From contig CANMZA010000001.1 in NCBI GenBank assembly GCA_947502305.1, positions 1,984,001 to 2,048,000 of the forward strand: DNA of 64,000 nt, read 5' to 3'. Source of the stretch: an uncultured Erythrobacter sp. Lineage in GTDB: Bacteria; Pseudomonadota; Alphaproteobacteria; Sphingomonadales; Sphingomonadaceae. The position numbers and the translations under genes were made by a program. This document shows positions 53,842-63,025 of the stretch, piece by piece. Under the pieces are notes generated by a model. It saw only the letters and a program-made list of their open reading frames with translations, made no database searches and was not told the origin of the DNA. How positions within the stretch are numbered: the first letter of the stretch is position 1; every line of letters starts with the position of its first letter.

Positions 53842-56800
53842 TTAGAACGCGAAGCGGATACGAACGCCGCCGGAATGGGATTGGTAGTCAGAAGCGAACC
53901 GGCCGCGATATTCTGCGCCGATCGACAATCCGCCTTCTTTCACAAAATCCACACCAGCCGCGATGTCGAAGCGTGAAGAACCTGCTTCCTCCGCGGTCAC
54001 GGTGAACGTGTCCGCACCGCCATTGAACGATCCGGCTGTCGCAAGCGCATCGCCGCTGAGGTCGTATGCATAATCGACACTTGCATACGGAATGATGCCG
54101 CTAGTGCCGCTTCCGGCGACTTTCACACCAAAGCGCGCTTCCAAAAACTCAGCGCTATCGCCATCAAGCGTCAGGCCCAAACCGCCGCTTTCCGTGAATG
54201 TATCGCGCGACAATTCTGCGTAGCGCAATCCGCCGTTCGGTGTGATCACGACGCCGCCTGCATCAATGTCATAACCCGCATTCAAGCTGGCATAGACACC
54301 GTCCACGTCGCTATCGCTGGATACCGGACCGGTGAACCCAGTGCGGCTGTCATCGACGGAGCTGGTGGAATAGCCAAGTTCTGCATTCACAAAGCTCTGC
54401 CCGAGGTCGAAGCCGACATAGCCGCCGATTTGCAAGGCGTCGATTTCGCTCGTTCCATTGGCGGTGGTGTAGGCATCAATCTCAATATCGGAGTAATTGA
54501 ACAGCACGCCGATTGTGGTCTGCTCCCCAACTTTCCCATCGAGACCGAGTGTGAAGCCGGTTGCTTGTGCGTCATAGCCCAACGAGCTGAGGCTGGCCTG
54601 ATCTGCATTCGCATCGCGGTAGAAGGCTTCGCCCCACAGACCGATGGCTTCCCCGCGCAACCTGTCTTGAACTTGCGAGCTGACCAGACGCTGAGTCTCG
54701 TAAATCTCGCGCTCAACACCGGTGTTGATCGCAGGCAGCAAAGTCAGCGCAGCAGCTTCAAATTCAGTCGCCGAGCCCAGCCCGTTCAGCGCTGTGAACA
54801 CATCGCCAGACAAACGGTTATTCGCCGCAGCTGAGGTGATCGCAGAACCGAAATTGCTGATATTGGCATCGCCGGAAACCGCGCCGAGATCGGCGGCAGA
54901 AACAGCGACATCAACCGATCCGAGGATGACCGTATAATCGATCAAGAAATCATCCTCGATAACATTCACCGCCGTGCCATTATCTGTAAAGCTGCCGGTT
55001 TCGGACAAAACGCCAATTGTGCTTCCAATATCGGATTGGCCGATCTGTGTGGTCGCAACATTCACGACGCTGCCCGCGCCCAAATCGGTGTCTCCGTCAA
55101 CCGCGAGCGTATCGGCGCCGAGGTCGAAGGACAAAGTCCCATTGGCCGTCAGATTACCCGCAATCGAGCGAGCGCCGGTAATCGCAACCACGCTGGCCGC
55201 ATCCGTGGTCACATCGACATCGCCCAGCACATCGGCACTCAGAGTGGTAGAGCCTGCGCCAAATGTCAGCGTGTCGGCAAAGGCAGAGCCGATAAAGTCG
55301 CCCTGCAATGCGCCGCCATTCTGCACGAAGTTCAACGCCGTCAGAGCAGCCGAAGCATCCACCGCGATCGGGCCAGTGATTGTCCCGGTGTTGATGAATG
55401 TGCCTGTCAAAGCGACATTCTGAATCACAACAGCCGCGCCCGTTTCCGCCGAAATCGTGCCGTTATTGACGATGTCTTGCGTGGCTGTGACCGTGGTCCC
55501 GGCACCTGCACCGTTGAACAATCGCAGACCTGCCGATGCGCCGGAGGCTTGCGCCTCTCCGCGACCAGCAAATGTGCCGTCATTCACGATGGTGAAGCTG
55601 CGCGTGTCGCCGTCCATTGTCCCCAGTTGAAGGGAGACAGCAGAACCAGCCACACCAGCATCCACGACGCCCGTATTGTTGAGCGTGAAGCCATTGGCGG
55701 TGCCGTCCGCATAGACGGTGCCATTGCGCTGTGCCCCGGTGCCCACAATCGTACCGGAATTGTTCACCGTCAAACCATTGCCATCAATGTTCAGGGCGCG
55801 GCTGCCGGATGAGATCGTTCCAGAATTATTAACGATTGCAGCGGAGAAATCACCGCCGCCCGCTGGGGTTGGGTTGCCGAAATACAGGCCGTTCTGAATG
55901 CCAGAAATCGTGCCGGAATTATCGAGCGTGCCTTGGAAGCTCACGCCATTGACGAAGCGGATACCCGCTGCGGTGCCATTCGCGGCTTCGCTGTCGATGG
56001 TGCCGCTATTGGTGATGTCACCAACAAACAGACCATCGGTCGTACCGTCCAGCACGCCCGCATTACGGGTCCGTTCAAAACGCAATCCGTCACCCGCTGT
56101 GGTCGCCCCAGCAGACGCATTGCCTCGCCCTTGGATCGTGCCTGCATTGGTGATGGAAAACGCATTGCCGCCCGCCGCAGCAGAGGCAAGCTGCGCGGAG
56201 AAACCTGCGCCTTCATTGCCCATACCAGCATCAATGGAGCCGGTATTGTTCAGCGTGAAATTTTGCGCCGTAACATCGGAATATACGGTGCCGTTGCGCT
56301 GATTCGCGGTCCCCAAAATGGTGCCCGCATTGTTTACGGTCAGCCCGATCCCATCGATGTTGAGCGCGCGGCTATCCGAGGAGATTACGCCCCCGGCAAG
56401 GTTGTTGACGATGCCGCCAGTGTGATCAGCGCCGCCAGCAGGCACAGGGTTTCCGAAATACAGGCCATTGTTGACGCCCGAAATTGTCCCGGAATTGTTC
56501 AAGACACCTTGGAATGAAACACCGTTCACAAATCGAATGCCGCCAGTTGTGCCAGCGATAGCTTCTGACGCAATCAGGCCCGAATTGTCGATTGTTCCGG
56601 TAAACAGGCCAGTTGTTGACCCATCGAGCATGCCGCCCACGCGGGTACGCTCAAACCGCAAACCGTCACCGGCTGTTGCTGCGCCAGCGGATGCTTGGCC
56701 GCGGCCTTGGATCGTGCCTGTATTGGTAATGCCGAAATCATTGCCGTCTGCACTCAGCTGCGCGGAGAAACCTGCGCCTTCATTATCCATGCCAGCGTCG

Positions 56801-58404
56801 ATCACGCCGTCATTGTTCAGCGTGAAATCTTGTGCCGTGATGTCGGCATAGACGGTCCCATTGCGTTGGTTGCCTGTGCCGATGATCTGACCGCCGGCCA
56901 AATTGTTCACCGTCAGACCATTGCCATCAATGTTCAGCGCGCGGCTGCCGGATGAGATCGTTCCGGAATTGTTGACGATTGCAGCGGAGAAATCACCGCC
57001 GCCCGCTGGGGTTGGGTTACCGAAATAGAGGCCGTTCTGAATGCCAGAAATCGTGCCGGAATTATCGAGAGTGCCTTGGAAGCTCACGCCATTGACGAAA
57101 CGGATGCCCGCTGCGGTGCCATTGGCGGCTTCGCTGTCGATGGTGCCGCTATTTGTGATGTCACCAACAAACAGGCCGTCGGTTGTTCCGTCCAGCACGC
57201 CCGCATTACGGGTCCGTTCAAAACGCAATCCGTCACCCGCTATGGTCGCCCCAGCAGACGCATTGCCGCGCCCTTGGATTGTGCCTGCATTGGTGATGGA
57301 AAACGCATTGCCGCCCGCCGCAGCAGAAGCGAGTTCGACCGCAAAACCTGCGCCTTCATTGCCCATGCCCGCGTCGATCACGCCGTCATTGTTCAGCGTG
57401 AAATCTTGCGCAGTGCTATCAGCATAAACGGTGCCGTTGCGTTGGTTGCCAGTGCCGAGGATCGAACCAGAATTGTTCACCGTCAGGCCGGTTCCATCAA
57501 TATTCAGCGCCCGGCTGCCCGATGAAATCGTGCCGAGATTGTTTACAATGCCGCCTGTGTGATCGGCGTCATTGCCGAAATACAGACCATTTTGCGCACC
57601 CGAAATGACGCCGTCCGCTTCGTTGGTCAGCGTCCCTTGGAAACCGATGCGGTTGGCAAAGCGAATGCCAGCGACGGTTCCTTGCGTGCTTTCTGAATTG
57701 ATCAGACCCGAATTTGTGATGTCCCCGGAATAGACATATTCAGGCGCAAGACCTGGCCCGAAAAAGCGAATGCCGTCGCCAGCAGTGCCGCCCATTGGCG
57801 AGGCTTGCCCGCGCCCTTGGACTGTGCCTGCATTGGTGATTGAACCACCGCGCGGGGCGCCGCCGCCGCCGACTTCTATCGTGATCCCTGCGCCTTCTAC
57901 GCCGGCGTCAATTGTGCCGGTGGCAGAATTGGTGATCGCAATGTTGTTCGAAGTGCGATTGGCATAGACGGCGCCGTTACGCTGAGAGCCGGTACCAATA
58001 ATCACACCATCATTGGTTAGCGAGGCGTCCGTTCCGTCAAAATTGACGCCGCGCGAAGCCGCCTCGATCCGGCCAGTTGCCGCGTTGTTAATGGCCGCGC
58101 CGGTTGTGCCTTGATTGACCTGAACCGTTTGGGTGACGCCTGTGGTCGCCAAAGTTCCGGCATTGTCTACAGTCACGTCATTATCGGCGACGACCACGAC
58201 AGGTGCGCCATCAACGGTGCTGGTCACACCAGCGGCGGCGGAAATCACTTCGCCATCCGCGATGGAAGTTACCGTGACATTATCGCCGTCATTGATGCTT
58301 TGCTGCGCGCTCGCCGCGCCTGCAGTTAACAAAGCAATGGATGATGAGGTGAGAAGCAAACGCCCTGTAGTAAGAAGCGCCTTGCGGGGAATTGTGTTGT
58401 TCAT
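53842..58404 (-). CDS. Giant repeat-rich autotransporter
   Basis: About 1520 residues. Signal peptide: MNNTIPRKALLTTGRLLLTS ... GAASAQ. The long passenger (to about 1180) is made of repeated beta-helix units with patterns such as NSGTISSGSRALNIDGNGLT, DGVIDAGMGNEGAGF and GIRFVNGVSFQGTLDNSGTI. A 12-strand autotransporter barrel occupies the last 270 residues (GLWGEAFYRDANADQASLSS) and ends VRIRFAF. Such proteins act at the cell surface as adhesins or biofilm factors. Two 429-base segments are nearly identical. The ATG at 58404 follows AAAGG. Confidence 0.93.
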   Translation of the reverse strand: MNNTIPRKALLTTGRLLLTSSSIALLTAGAASAQQSINDGDNVTVTSIADGEVISAAAGVTSTVDGAPVVVVADNDVTVDNAGTLATTGVTQTVQVNQGTTGAAINNAATGRIEAASRGVNFDGTDASLTNDGVIIGTGSQRNGAVYANRTSNNIAITNSATGTIDAGVEGAGITIEVGGGGAPRGGSITNAGTVQGRGQASPMGGTAGDGIRFFGPGLAPEYVYSGDITNSGLINSESTQGTVAGIRFANRIGFQGTLTNEADGVISGAQNGLYFGNDADHTGGIVNNLGTISSGSRALNIDGTGLTVNNSGSILGTGNQRNGTVYADSTAQDFTLNNDGVIDAGMGNEGAGFAVELASAAAGGNAFSITNAGTIQGRGNASAGATIAGDGLRFERTRNAGVLDGTTDGLFVGDITNSGTIDSEAANGTAAGIRFVNGVSFQGTLDNSGTISGIQNGLYFGNPTPAGGGDFSAAIVNNSGTISSGSRALNIDGNGLTVNNLAGGQIIGTGNQRNGTVYADITAQDFTLNNDGVIDAGMDNEGAGFSAQLSADGNDFGITNTGTIQGRGQASAGAATAGDGLRFERTRVGGMLDGSTTGLFTGTIDNSGLIASEAIAGTTGGIRFVNGVSFQGVLNNSGTISGVNNGLYFGNPVPAGGADHTGGIVNNLAGGVISSDSRALNIDGIGLTVNNAGTILGTANQRNGTVYSDVTAQNFTLNNTGSIDAGMGNEGAGFSAQLASAAAGGNAFSITNAGTIQGRGNASAGATTAGDGLRFERTRNAGVLDGTTDGLFVGDITNSGTIDSEAANGTAAGIRFVNGVSFQGTLDNSGTISGIQNGLYFGNPTPAGGGDFSAAIVNNSGTISSGSRALNIDGNGLTVNNSGTIVGTGAQRNGTVYADGTANGFTLNNTGVVDAGVAGSAVSLQLGTMDGDTRSFTIVNDGTFAGRGEAQASGASAGLRLFNGAGAGTTVTATQDIVNNGTISAETGAAVVIQNVALTGTFINTGTITGPIAVDASAALTALNFVQNGGALQGDFIGSAFADTLTFGAGSTTLSADVLGDVDVTTDAASVVAITGARSIAGNLTANGTLSFDLGADTLAVDGDTDLGAGSVVNVATTQIGQSDIGSTIGVLSETGSFTDNGTAVNVIEDDFLIDYTVILGSVDVAVSAADLGAVSGDANISNFGSAITSAAANNRLSGDVFTALNGLGSATEFEAAALTLLPAINTGVEREIYETQRLVSSQVQDRLRGEAIGLWGEAFYRDANADQASLSSLGYDAQATGFTLGLDGKVGEQTTIGVLFNYSDIEIDAYTTANGTSEIDALQIGGYVGFDLGQSFVNAELGYSTSSVDDSRTGFTGPVSSDSDVDGVYASLNAGYDIDAGGVVITPNGGLRYAELSRDTFTESGGLGLTLDGDSAEFLEARFGVKVAGSGTSGIIPYASVDYAYDLSGDALATAGSFNGGADTFTVTAEEAGSSRFDIAAGVDFVKEGGLSIGAEYRGRFASDYQSHSGGVRIRFAF
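55759..56187 (-). repeat. Autotransporter internal repeat, copy 1
   Basis: This segment and 56902-57330 are nearly identical in DNA, at an offset of 1143 bases (381 codons), so the reading frame is kept. The encoded stretch includes GIRFVNGVSFQGTLDNSGTI and NGLYFGNPTPAGGGDFSAAI in both copies. Near-identity at silent sites suggests recent duplication or gene conversion. Confidence 0.85.
56902..57330 (-). repeat. Autotransporter internal repeat, copy 2
   Basis: Second copy of the 429-base repeat. A more diverged unit lies between the copies and further ones on both sides, so the passenger appears to have grown by repeated unequal exchange. Confidence 0.85.
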
Positions 58405-58671
58405 TGTGCTGCCTTTCAATCTTTTCAAAAATTGGTGGAGGCAGGCTTTTGGGGGTAAGAAAAGTTAGGGGTGCCCGCCATCCGAAAACAGCAAATATGC
58501 AGCTTTTTTTGCACTGTATAATACATGGTTCCAATGGGTCTGATAGGCACAGACTATCACATAAATATCTGATTTATATGAATAAAATGGAACACCAAAC
58601 ACCTCTAACCGACTTGCTTCTGCAAGCCGGCGGAGCGGTTCAATCATTGTCCATAACTGGCTCTTCGTTGG

Positions 58672-59586
58672 CTAAGCCAGGACGGTTACACCTTGCGGTG
58701 GATGCGCGCGAATTTGATCGCAAAGCGCCATCAAAATATGTTCTCGCGGACACCCTTGGCGCGACACAAATCCGATATCTCGGCCATAGGTGTCGCCGTC
58801 AATTTCGATGAAGCGCATGTCAGGATTCGCGCATTTCAAAATGGCTCGCGAAAGGTTGGGCACCAAAGAACAGCCAATCCCTTCGGCCAGATAATGCGAC
58901 ATGGTCAGGAAATTGGTGGCCAAAATCTGATCGGACAAATCAATCCCGAGATTCTTGTCCTGACACAGAGCAAGCGTGTCTTCCCGCAAGCAATGCTCCT
59001 CACTCAAGAGCAGCAATTCCTCAATCGGAATATCGGTTGCATCGATGCTGGTTGCATTAGCGAGGCGGTGTTTTTGGGACACCATCAACACCAGCGGCTC
59101 TCTAAAAATTGGGGTAAAGCGGAAGCCAGTGGCCGTCACTGGGCCGCTCATTAAAGCGACATCAATCACGCGCCCTTCCAATTCAGACCACAAAACATTG
59201 GTTGGCTGTTCGCGATAGATGACTTTCAAATCCTGTGCGATTTGCGTGATCGATCCGGATAGATACGGCAGGGTGAAAGGGGCGAGCGTTGGGATAACTC
59301 CGATCCTCAGCGGGGCCGCCAAGGGATCATGATATTCCGCCGCAGTGTCGGTAATCCGCTGCGCTGAACGAAGCACTTCCTTGGCCGTCGTAACGATCCG
59401 CGTACCCGCATCGGTGGTTTGAACACCGGCATTCGTGCGCGCGAAGAGTTCCACACCCAAACGCTCCTCAAGTTTCTTAACCTGCGAAGAAAGCGAGGGC
59501 TGGCTGACATTGCAGGCCTCAGCGGCTCTGCCGAAATTACGATAGCGATCAATCGCCGCCACATATTCAAGGTCACGCAAATTCAT
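58672..59586 (-). CDS. oxyR: OxyR, LysR-type peroxide sensor
   Basis: A 304-residue LysR regulator. The N-terminal winged helix (LEYVAAIDRYRNFGRAAEAC, then QPSLSSQVKKLEERLG) is followed by an effector domain. Two cysteines in EEHCLREDTLALC fall at residues 199 and 208, exactly the redox pair of E. coli OxyR, so disulfide-based H2O2 sensing is expected. The ATG at 59586 has GGGAGGA eight bases upstream. It is downstream of the CHAT gene on the same strand, 104 bases away. No catalase gene is adjacent; the DyP gene is 7 kb away. Confidence 0.92.
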   Translation of the reverse strand: MNLRDLEYVAAIDRYRNFGRAAEACNVSQPSLSSQVKKLEERLGVELFARTNAGVQTTDAGTRIVTTAKEVLRSAQRITDTAAEYHDPLAAPLRIGVIPTLAPFTLPYLSGSITQIAQDLKVIYREQPTNVLWSELEGRVIDVALMSGPVTATGFRFTPIFREPLVLMVSQKHRLANATSIDATDIPIEELLLLSEEHCLREDTLALCQDKNLGIDLSDQILATNFLTMSHYLAEGIGCSLVPNLSRAILKCANPDMRFIEIDGDTYGRDIGFVSRQGCPREHILMALCDQIRAHPPQGVTVLA

Positions 59587-59690
59587 CGAAAAAATCCTCC
59601 CGAGGGGGAGTTCCGCCAATTCGCGCATTTGGTTACAATGCTAGGACGATTTGCCGCTCACGTCAGGTATTCGTCACCGGCGGTTGACGA

Positions 59691-62555
59691 TCAACGCCCT
59701 TCTCCCACCAGAGTGAACGGTGCCCAAACGGCAGGGTGCGCCGCGTCCAATGCGGGATCATTGCGCACTTCGCGCATCGCTTGTTGCAGCGCCTCCGCAC
59801 GGTTCATTCCCGATTGCGACAGAGTCAGCGCCCTCACCGTCAGCACCGGGGCGATATCATCAAAGACCGGCCAATGGCTGACGAGGAGACTTTCCGCCCC
59901 GGCGTAGAAAAATGCCTGAGCCAGCCCCGACAGGCCGGTTTCGCCCGGTTGCCCTGATGGCGAAGCGGTGTTGCAAGCCGACAAGATGACCCAGCGAGCC
60001 GATCCCAGATTGAGGCCGATCACCTCAGACGCGGCGAGATAACCATCATCTTCTGCGCGCGCCTCATCCGGGGGTGTGAATACCAGACCGGGCTCGGCAG
60101 TGTCTCCGCTTTCCTCGCTCGTGAAACCATGCGTGGCAAAATGGATGACATGCGTTGCGGACAGATCAGTGCTGCGGATCAGGCGCTCCGTCATGCGTTC
60201 TTCTAAAAATAGCGCATTTGCGGGCGCACCAAGGGCATCGCGCACTTGCTCCAATTCCGTCCGCGTGCCGGGCAATGCCGCGAGCGCTTTGAGCGATTCC
60301 GGTTTCATCAAAAATGTACCAGAACTGCCCCGCAGGTCGCTGAGCAATCCGGCCGCATCCCTTGGCGGCAAAGTCGCCGACCGGGCACCGCGCGTTGCGC
60401 CCTCCCCTTCCAGCACGGGCGCGCCGAATCCCGCAAATTGCCCGGCCGGGCCGTTTTGCTCTTCGCGCGGGTAGGACCGGATATAGGCCAAAGATTGCAG
60501 CGACGGCAGTTGCACCAGAGCATGGCTGTCCGCAAACCAATCAAGCGCGCGCAGCACATTGGGATCATCCAAATCCGCCCCTTCGGGAGCGGCGCTGGTG
60601 ATCAACGCGCCCATCGGTATCCGCGACAATGCGCCATCCGCAACCACATAAACCCGCCTCGCCTCAGCAAATTTCGCAGCCACCGGCGCGACCAGATCGC
60701 TATAGATTTGATAGGCCAATTGCGCGTCGAAGCCGGGCAAATAAGGCGATCCAGCTTCGATCTCCAACCCTTCGCGGAAACTGCGCACAGTGGCGGCAAT
60801 CGCCGCGCTGTCAGCCTCGGCTAAGTTCCAACTGACCCCTTGATCCGTGACCACCATCGAATGCGTCCCGTAATCGGTGGGGACGAGCATCAGCACCGCC
60901 TCATCCGGAGCGAGCGTTTCTTGAAGCTGAGCCGGAGTGACCGCATCATTGCGGAGGATCGCAAAATATTGCGGCGCACCGTCCGCCAGCCGCTCGTCTA
61001 TCGCCGCGATCCGCGCCTCGGTTGCGCTCAAACTCTGCCGTCCCGCTGCTCTGGTGGCGGCATTGGCCTGTCCCGAAGTCTCGCTGGCCACCAATTGCGC
61101 CTCCAACGCCTCCCATTCGCGCAGAGCTGCGCGGCGGTCCTGGACATCCTGCCGCATCCCGGCATCCGACGCATATCGCGCAGCGGCGGCCTCTCGGACG
61201 GCATTGGACGTCATATCCGCGCTCGCCATTTGCAGGGCGGTGAAGGCTGCAACGGCTAAGCTCACGTCTGAGCTGCTGGTTCGGCCCCGACTGCCCCACA
61301 GCACGCTGGCATAGAAGCGTTCGTAATTCTGCCGGTCATCCAATTCGCGGTCTCGCTGCGCTGTGCCGCGCACGCCTTGCTGGGTCAGACCGGCGGAGCG
61401 GGAACGCATGATGCCGGTCAATTCGCGCGCGCGCGCAAGCGCCGCCTCATAGGAGCGGCCCGCGGTTAGCACTTTTGCGTGATTCAGCATCAATCGCAAA
61501 GTGTTCGGGTGGCGCGGCCCTAAAACTTGGCGGTGCAAATCCACCGCCTCACGCAGCAGCGGTTCTGCCTCTTCATAACGCGATTGGTTTTTGAGCGTGT
61601 TGGCGAGATTGTTGAGCCCCACCAAAGTCCAAGGGTGCGTTTGCCCAAGCACCTCCAATTGCAGCGGTACGGCCTCGCGGTGGATTGCCTCCGCACCCTC
61701 TAGATCGCCCATCGCCTCCAGCAATGCGCCATACGACATCAGCGCGCCGATAGTGTAGAGGTTGCGCTCCCCCAGAACGCTGCGGCCCGCTTCAACCGCC
61801 TCTTCCATCAGCGGCCTCGCCTGTTCAAACCGCCCCAACCTAAACAGCGCCGCCCCGTAATTGGTCAGGCTTTCAATCGTATCGGGATGCGCATAGCCCA
61901 AGGCCTCGCGGCGTGCCGCCAGAACCCGCACATAAATCGGCACAGCCTCATCAATGCGGCCCTGCGCCTCCAAAATTGACGCATAATTGTTTTGCGCCGC
62001 CAAAGTCTCCGGCGCGCTTTCGCCTAGAATACTCCGGAAGGATTGCAGCGATTCAGATACGGCCACTTCTGCTTCGTCCAATCGGCCCAGCGTCAATAGC
62101 GCGCGCGCTTGATTGGACAGAGATGTGAGCGTGTTAACGTCGCGGTCGCCAAAAACCTCACGGCCCAAGGCTGCCGAAATGCCAAACAGTTCCGCCGCCG
62201 TTTCGGCATCGCCCAAGACGAACCGGGTAAAGGCATAATCATTCAGCGCGAGCACCGTATCAGGATGCAATTCGCCAAGCTCTTCATTCAGCAGAAGATA
62301 GACCTCAGCATAGATCGCATCTGCATCCTGATAGCGCCCCTGTTCTTCCAGCGTGCGGGCTTGCTGGGTCATCATTGCCGCGCGGCGGGCCGAGCTGGTT
62401 GATGGCGAAGCCGATTGAGAATGGGCTTGGGTTTTGGAAGTTGTTTGAGGAGGGGCGCTCGGCCGTTTTCCGCCATGCGATTGCGCCCCGGCGGACACAG
62501 CGACTAGCAAGAGAGAAAGCCAAGCCGCGCAGAGCCTGCCACGTGAATTCTTCAT
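59691..62555 (-). CDS. Exported TPR-CHAT domain protein (caspase-like)
   Basis: About 954 residues. A signal peptide (MKNSRGRLCAAWLSLLLVAV, cleaved near AGA) is followed by roughly eight TPR units of the 42-residue kinesin-light-chain type (HPDTVLALNDYAFTRFVLGD; HPWTLVGLNNLANTLKNQSR), then a C-terminal CHAT peptidase domain. The His-Cys dyad is visible: His809 in HFATHGFTSEES and Cys861 in LSACNTASPSGQ. CHAT proteins are caspase/separase-like proteases, often activated through repeat domains. The ATG at 62555 follows GGGGGCC. The signal peptide places it outside the cytoplasm, unlike the CRISPR-linked CHAT proteases. Confidence 0.9.
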   Translation of the reverse strand: MKNSRGRLCAAWLSLLLVAVSAGAQSHGGKRPSAPPQTTSKTQAHSQSASPSTSSARRAAMMTQQARTLEEQGRYQDADAIYAEVYLLLNEELGELHPDTVLALNDYAFTRFVLGDAETAAELFGISAALGREVFGDRDVNTLTSLSNQARALLTLGRLDEAEVAVSESLQSFRSILGESAPETLAAQNNYASILEAQGRIDEAVPIYVRVLAARREALGYAHPDTIESLTNYGAALFRLGRFEQARPLMEEAVEAGRSVLGERNLYTIGALMSYGALLEAMGDLEGAEAIHREAVPLQLEVLGQTHPWTLVGLNNLANTLKNQSRYEEAEPLLREAVDLHRQVLGPRHPNTLRLMLNHAKVLTAGRSYEAALARARELTGIMRSRSAGLTQQGVRGTAQRDRELDDRQNYERFYASVLWGSRGRTSSSDVSLAVAAFTALQMASADMTSNAVREAAAARYASDAGMRQDVQDRRAALREWEALEAQLVASETSGQANAATRAAGRQSLSATEARIAAIDERLADGAPQYFAILRNDAVTPAQLQETLAPDEAVLMLVPTDYGTHSMVVTDQGVSWNLAEADSAAIAATVRSFREGLEIEAGSPYLPGFDAQLAYQIYSDLVAPVAAKFAEARRVYVVADGALSRIPMGALITSAAPEGADLDDPNVLRALDWFADSHALVQLPSLQSLAYIRSYPREEQNGPAGQFAGFGAPVLEGEGATRGARSATLPPRDAAGLLSDLRGSSGTFLMKPESLKALAALPGTRTELEQVRDALGAPANALFLEERMTERLIRSTDLSATHVIHFATHGFTSEESGDTAEPGLVFTPPDEARAEDDGYLAASEVIGLNLGSARWVILSACNTASPSGQPGETGLSGLAQAFFYAGAESLLVSHWPVFDDIAPVLTVRALTLSQSGMNRAEALQQAMREVRNDPALDAAHPAVWAPFTLVGEGR

Positions 62556-63025
62556 CGAACGGCCCCCTAGCGCCAAATACGCCGTGAGCGGCGCTGCATC
62601 CTGCGCCGATAGTCGCGCGATAAGGGCAGAAAACCTTGTTAGAAAACGACAGTCTCACAGCATAAGCTCCCTGCCGATCTCATCGAAGAACGACGGGCGG
62701 CAGCAGGACCGACACCGCTGTGATCGGCGGTAATTTTGCGGATTTCAATGTGCGAGAAGACCGATGCGAGGAGCAGACACGGTGGCACTCGTTGCGCGTG
62801 AGGACGCGCCACATAAGCAAGAGGGCACCCGGAACGCAGATTTATTGCCAGTAGGGGATCTTGGCTTGCCCGGTGGTTTTACCCCGGATGAGGGCGATAT
62901 CGAATATTCCTTCGCCGTCAGACCAGGTGCATCTCATCATCACGAATACGGCGCTCTGGTCGCGGAGTTCTTTGGGTAAGACGCGCCCTTTCCAGTCCCC
63001 TTCACCTCTGGCATGAATGCCAGTC
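62556..63025. other. Intergenic region between the CHAT and P450 genes
   Basis: About 470 bases between divergent genes. A 61-codon minus-strand frame (63027-62842), reading KGRVLPKELRDQSAVFVMMR in its middle, has protein-like composition but no ribosome binding site and no family I recognise. It may be a gene remnant. Otherwise I see nothing distinct; the promoters of both flanking genes must lie here. Confidence 0.35.

Noticed and set aside
55759..57330. Regular repeats as a CRISPR array
   Set aside because: Repeat units are hundreds of bases long, in frame, and encode beta-helix motifs; there are no short repeats with unique spacers.
55036..57525. Several long plus-strand open frames opposite the autotransporter
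   Set aside because: They mirror the repetitive passenger sequence, repeat themselves with the same period, and have no ribosome binding sites or family features.
62764..62979. 71-codon plus-strand frame before the P450
   Set aside because: No ribosome binding site and no family pattern; it overlaps the alternative minus-strand relic, so neither is called as a gene.
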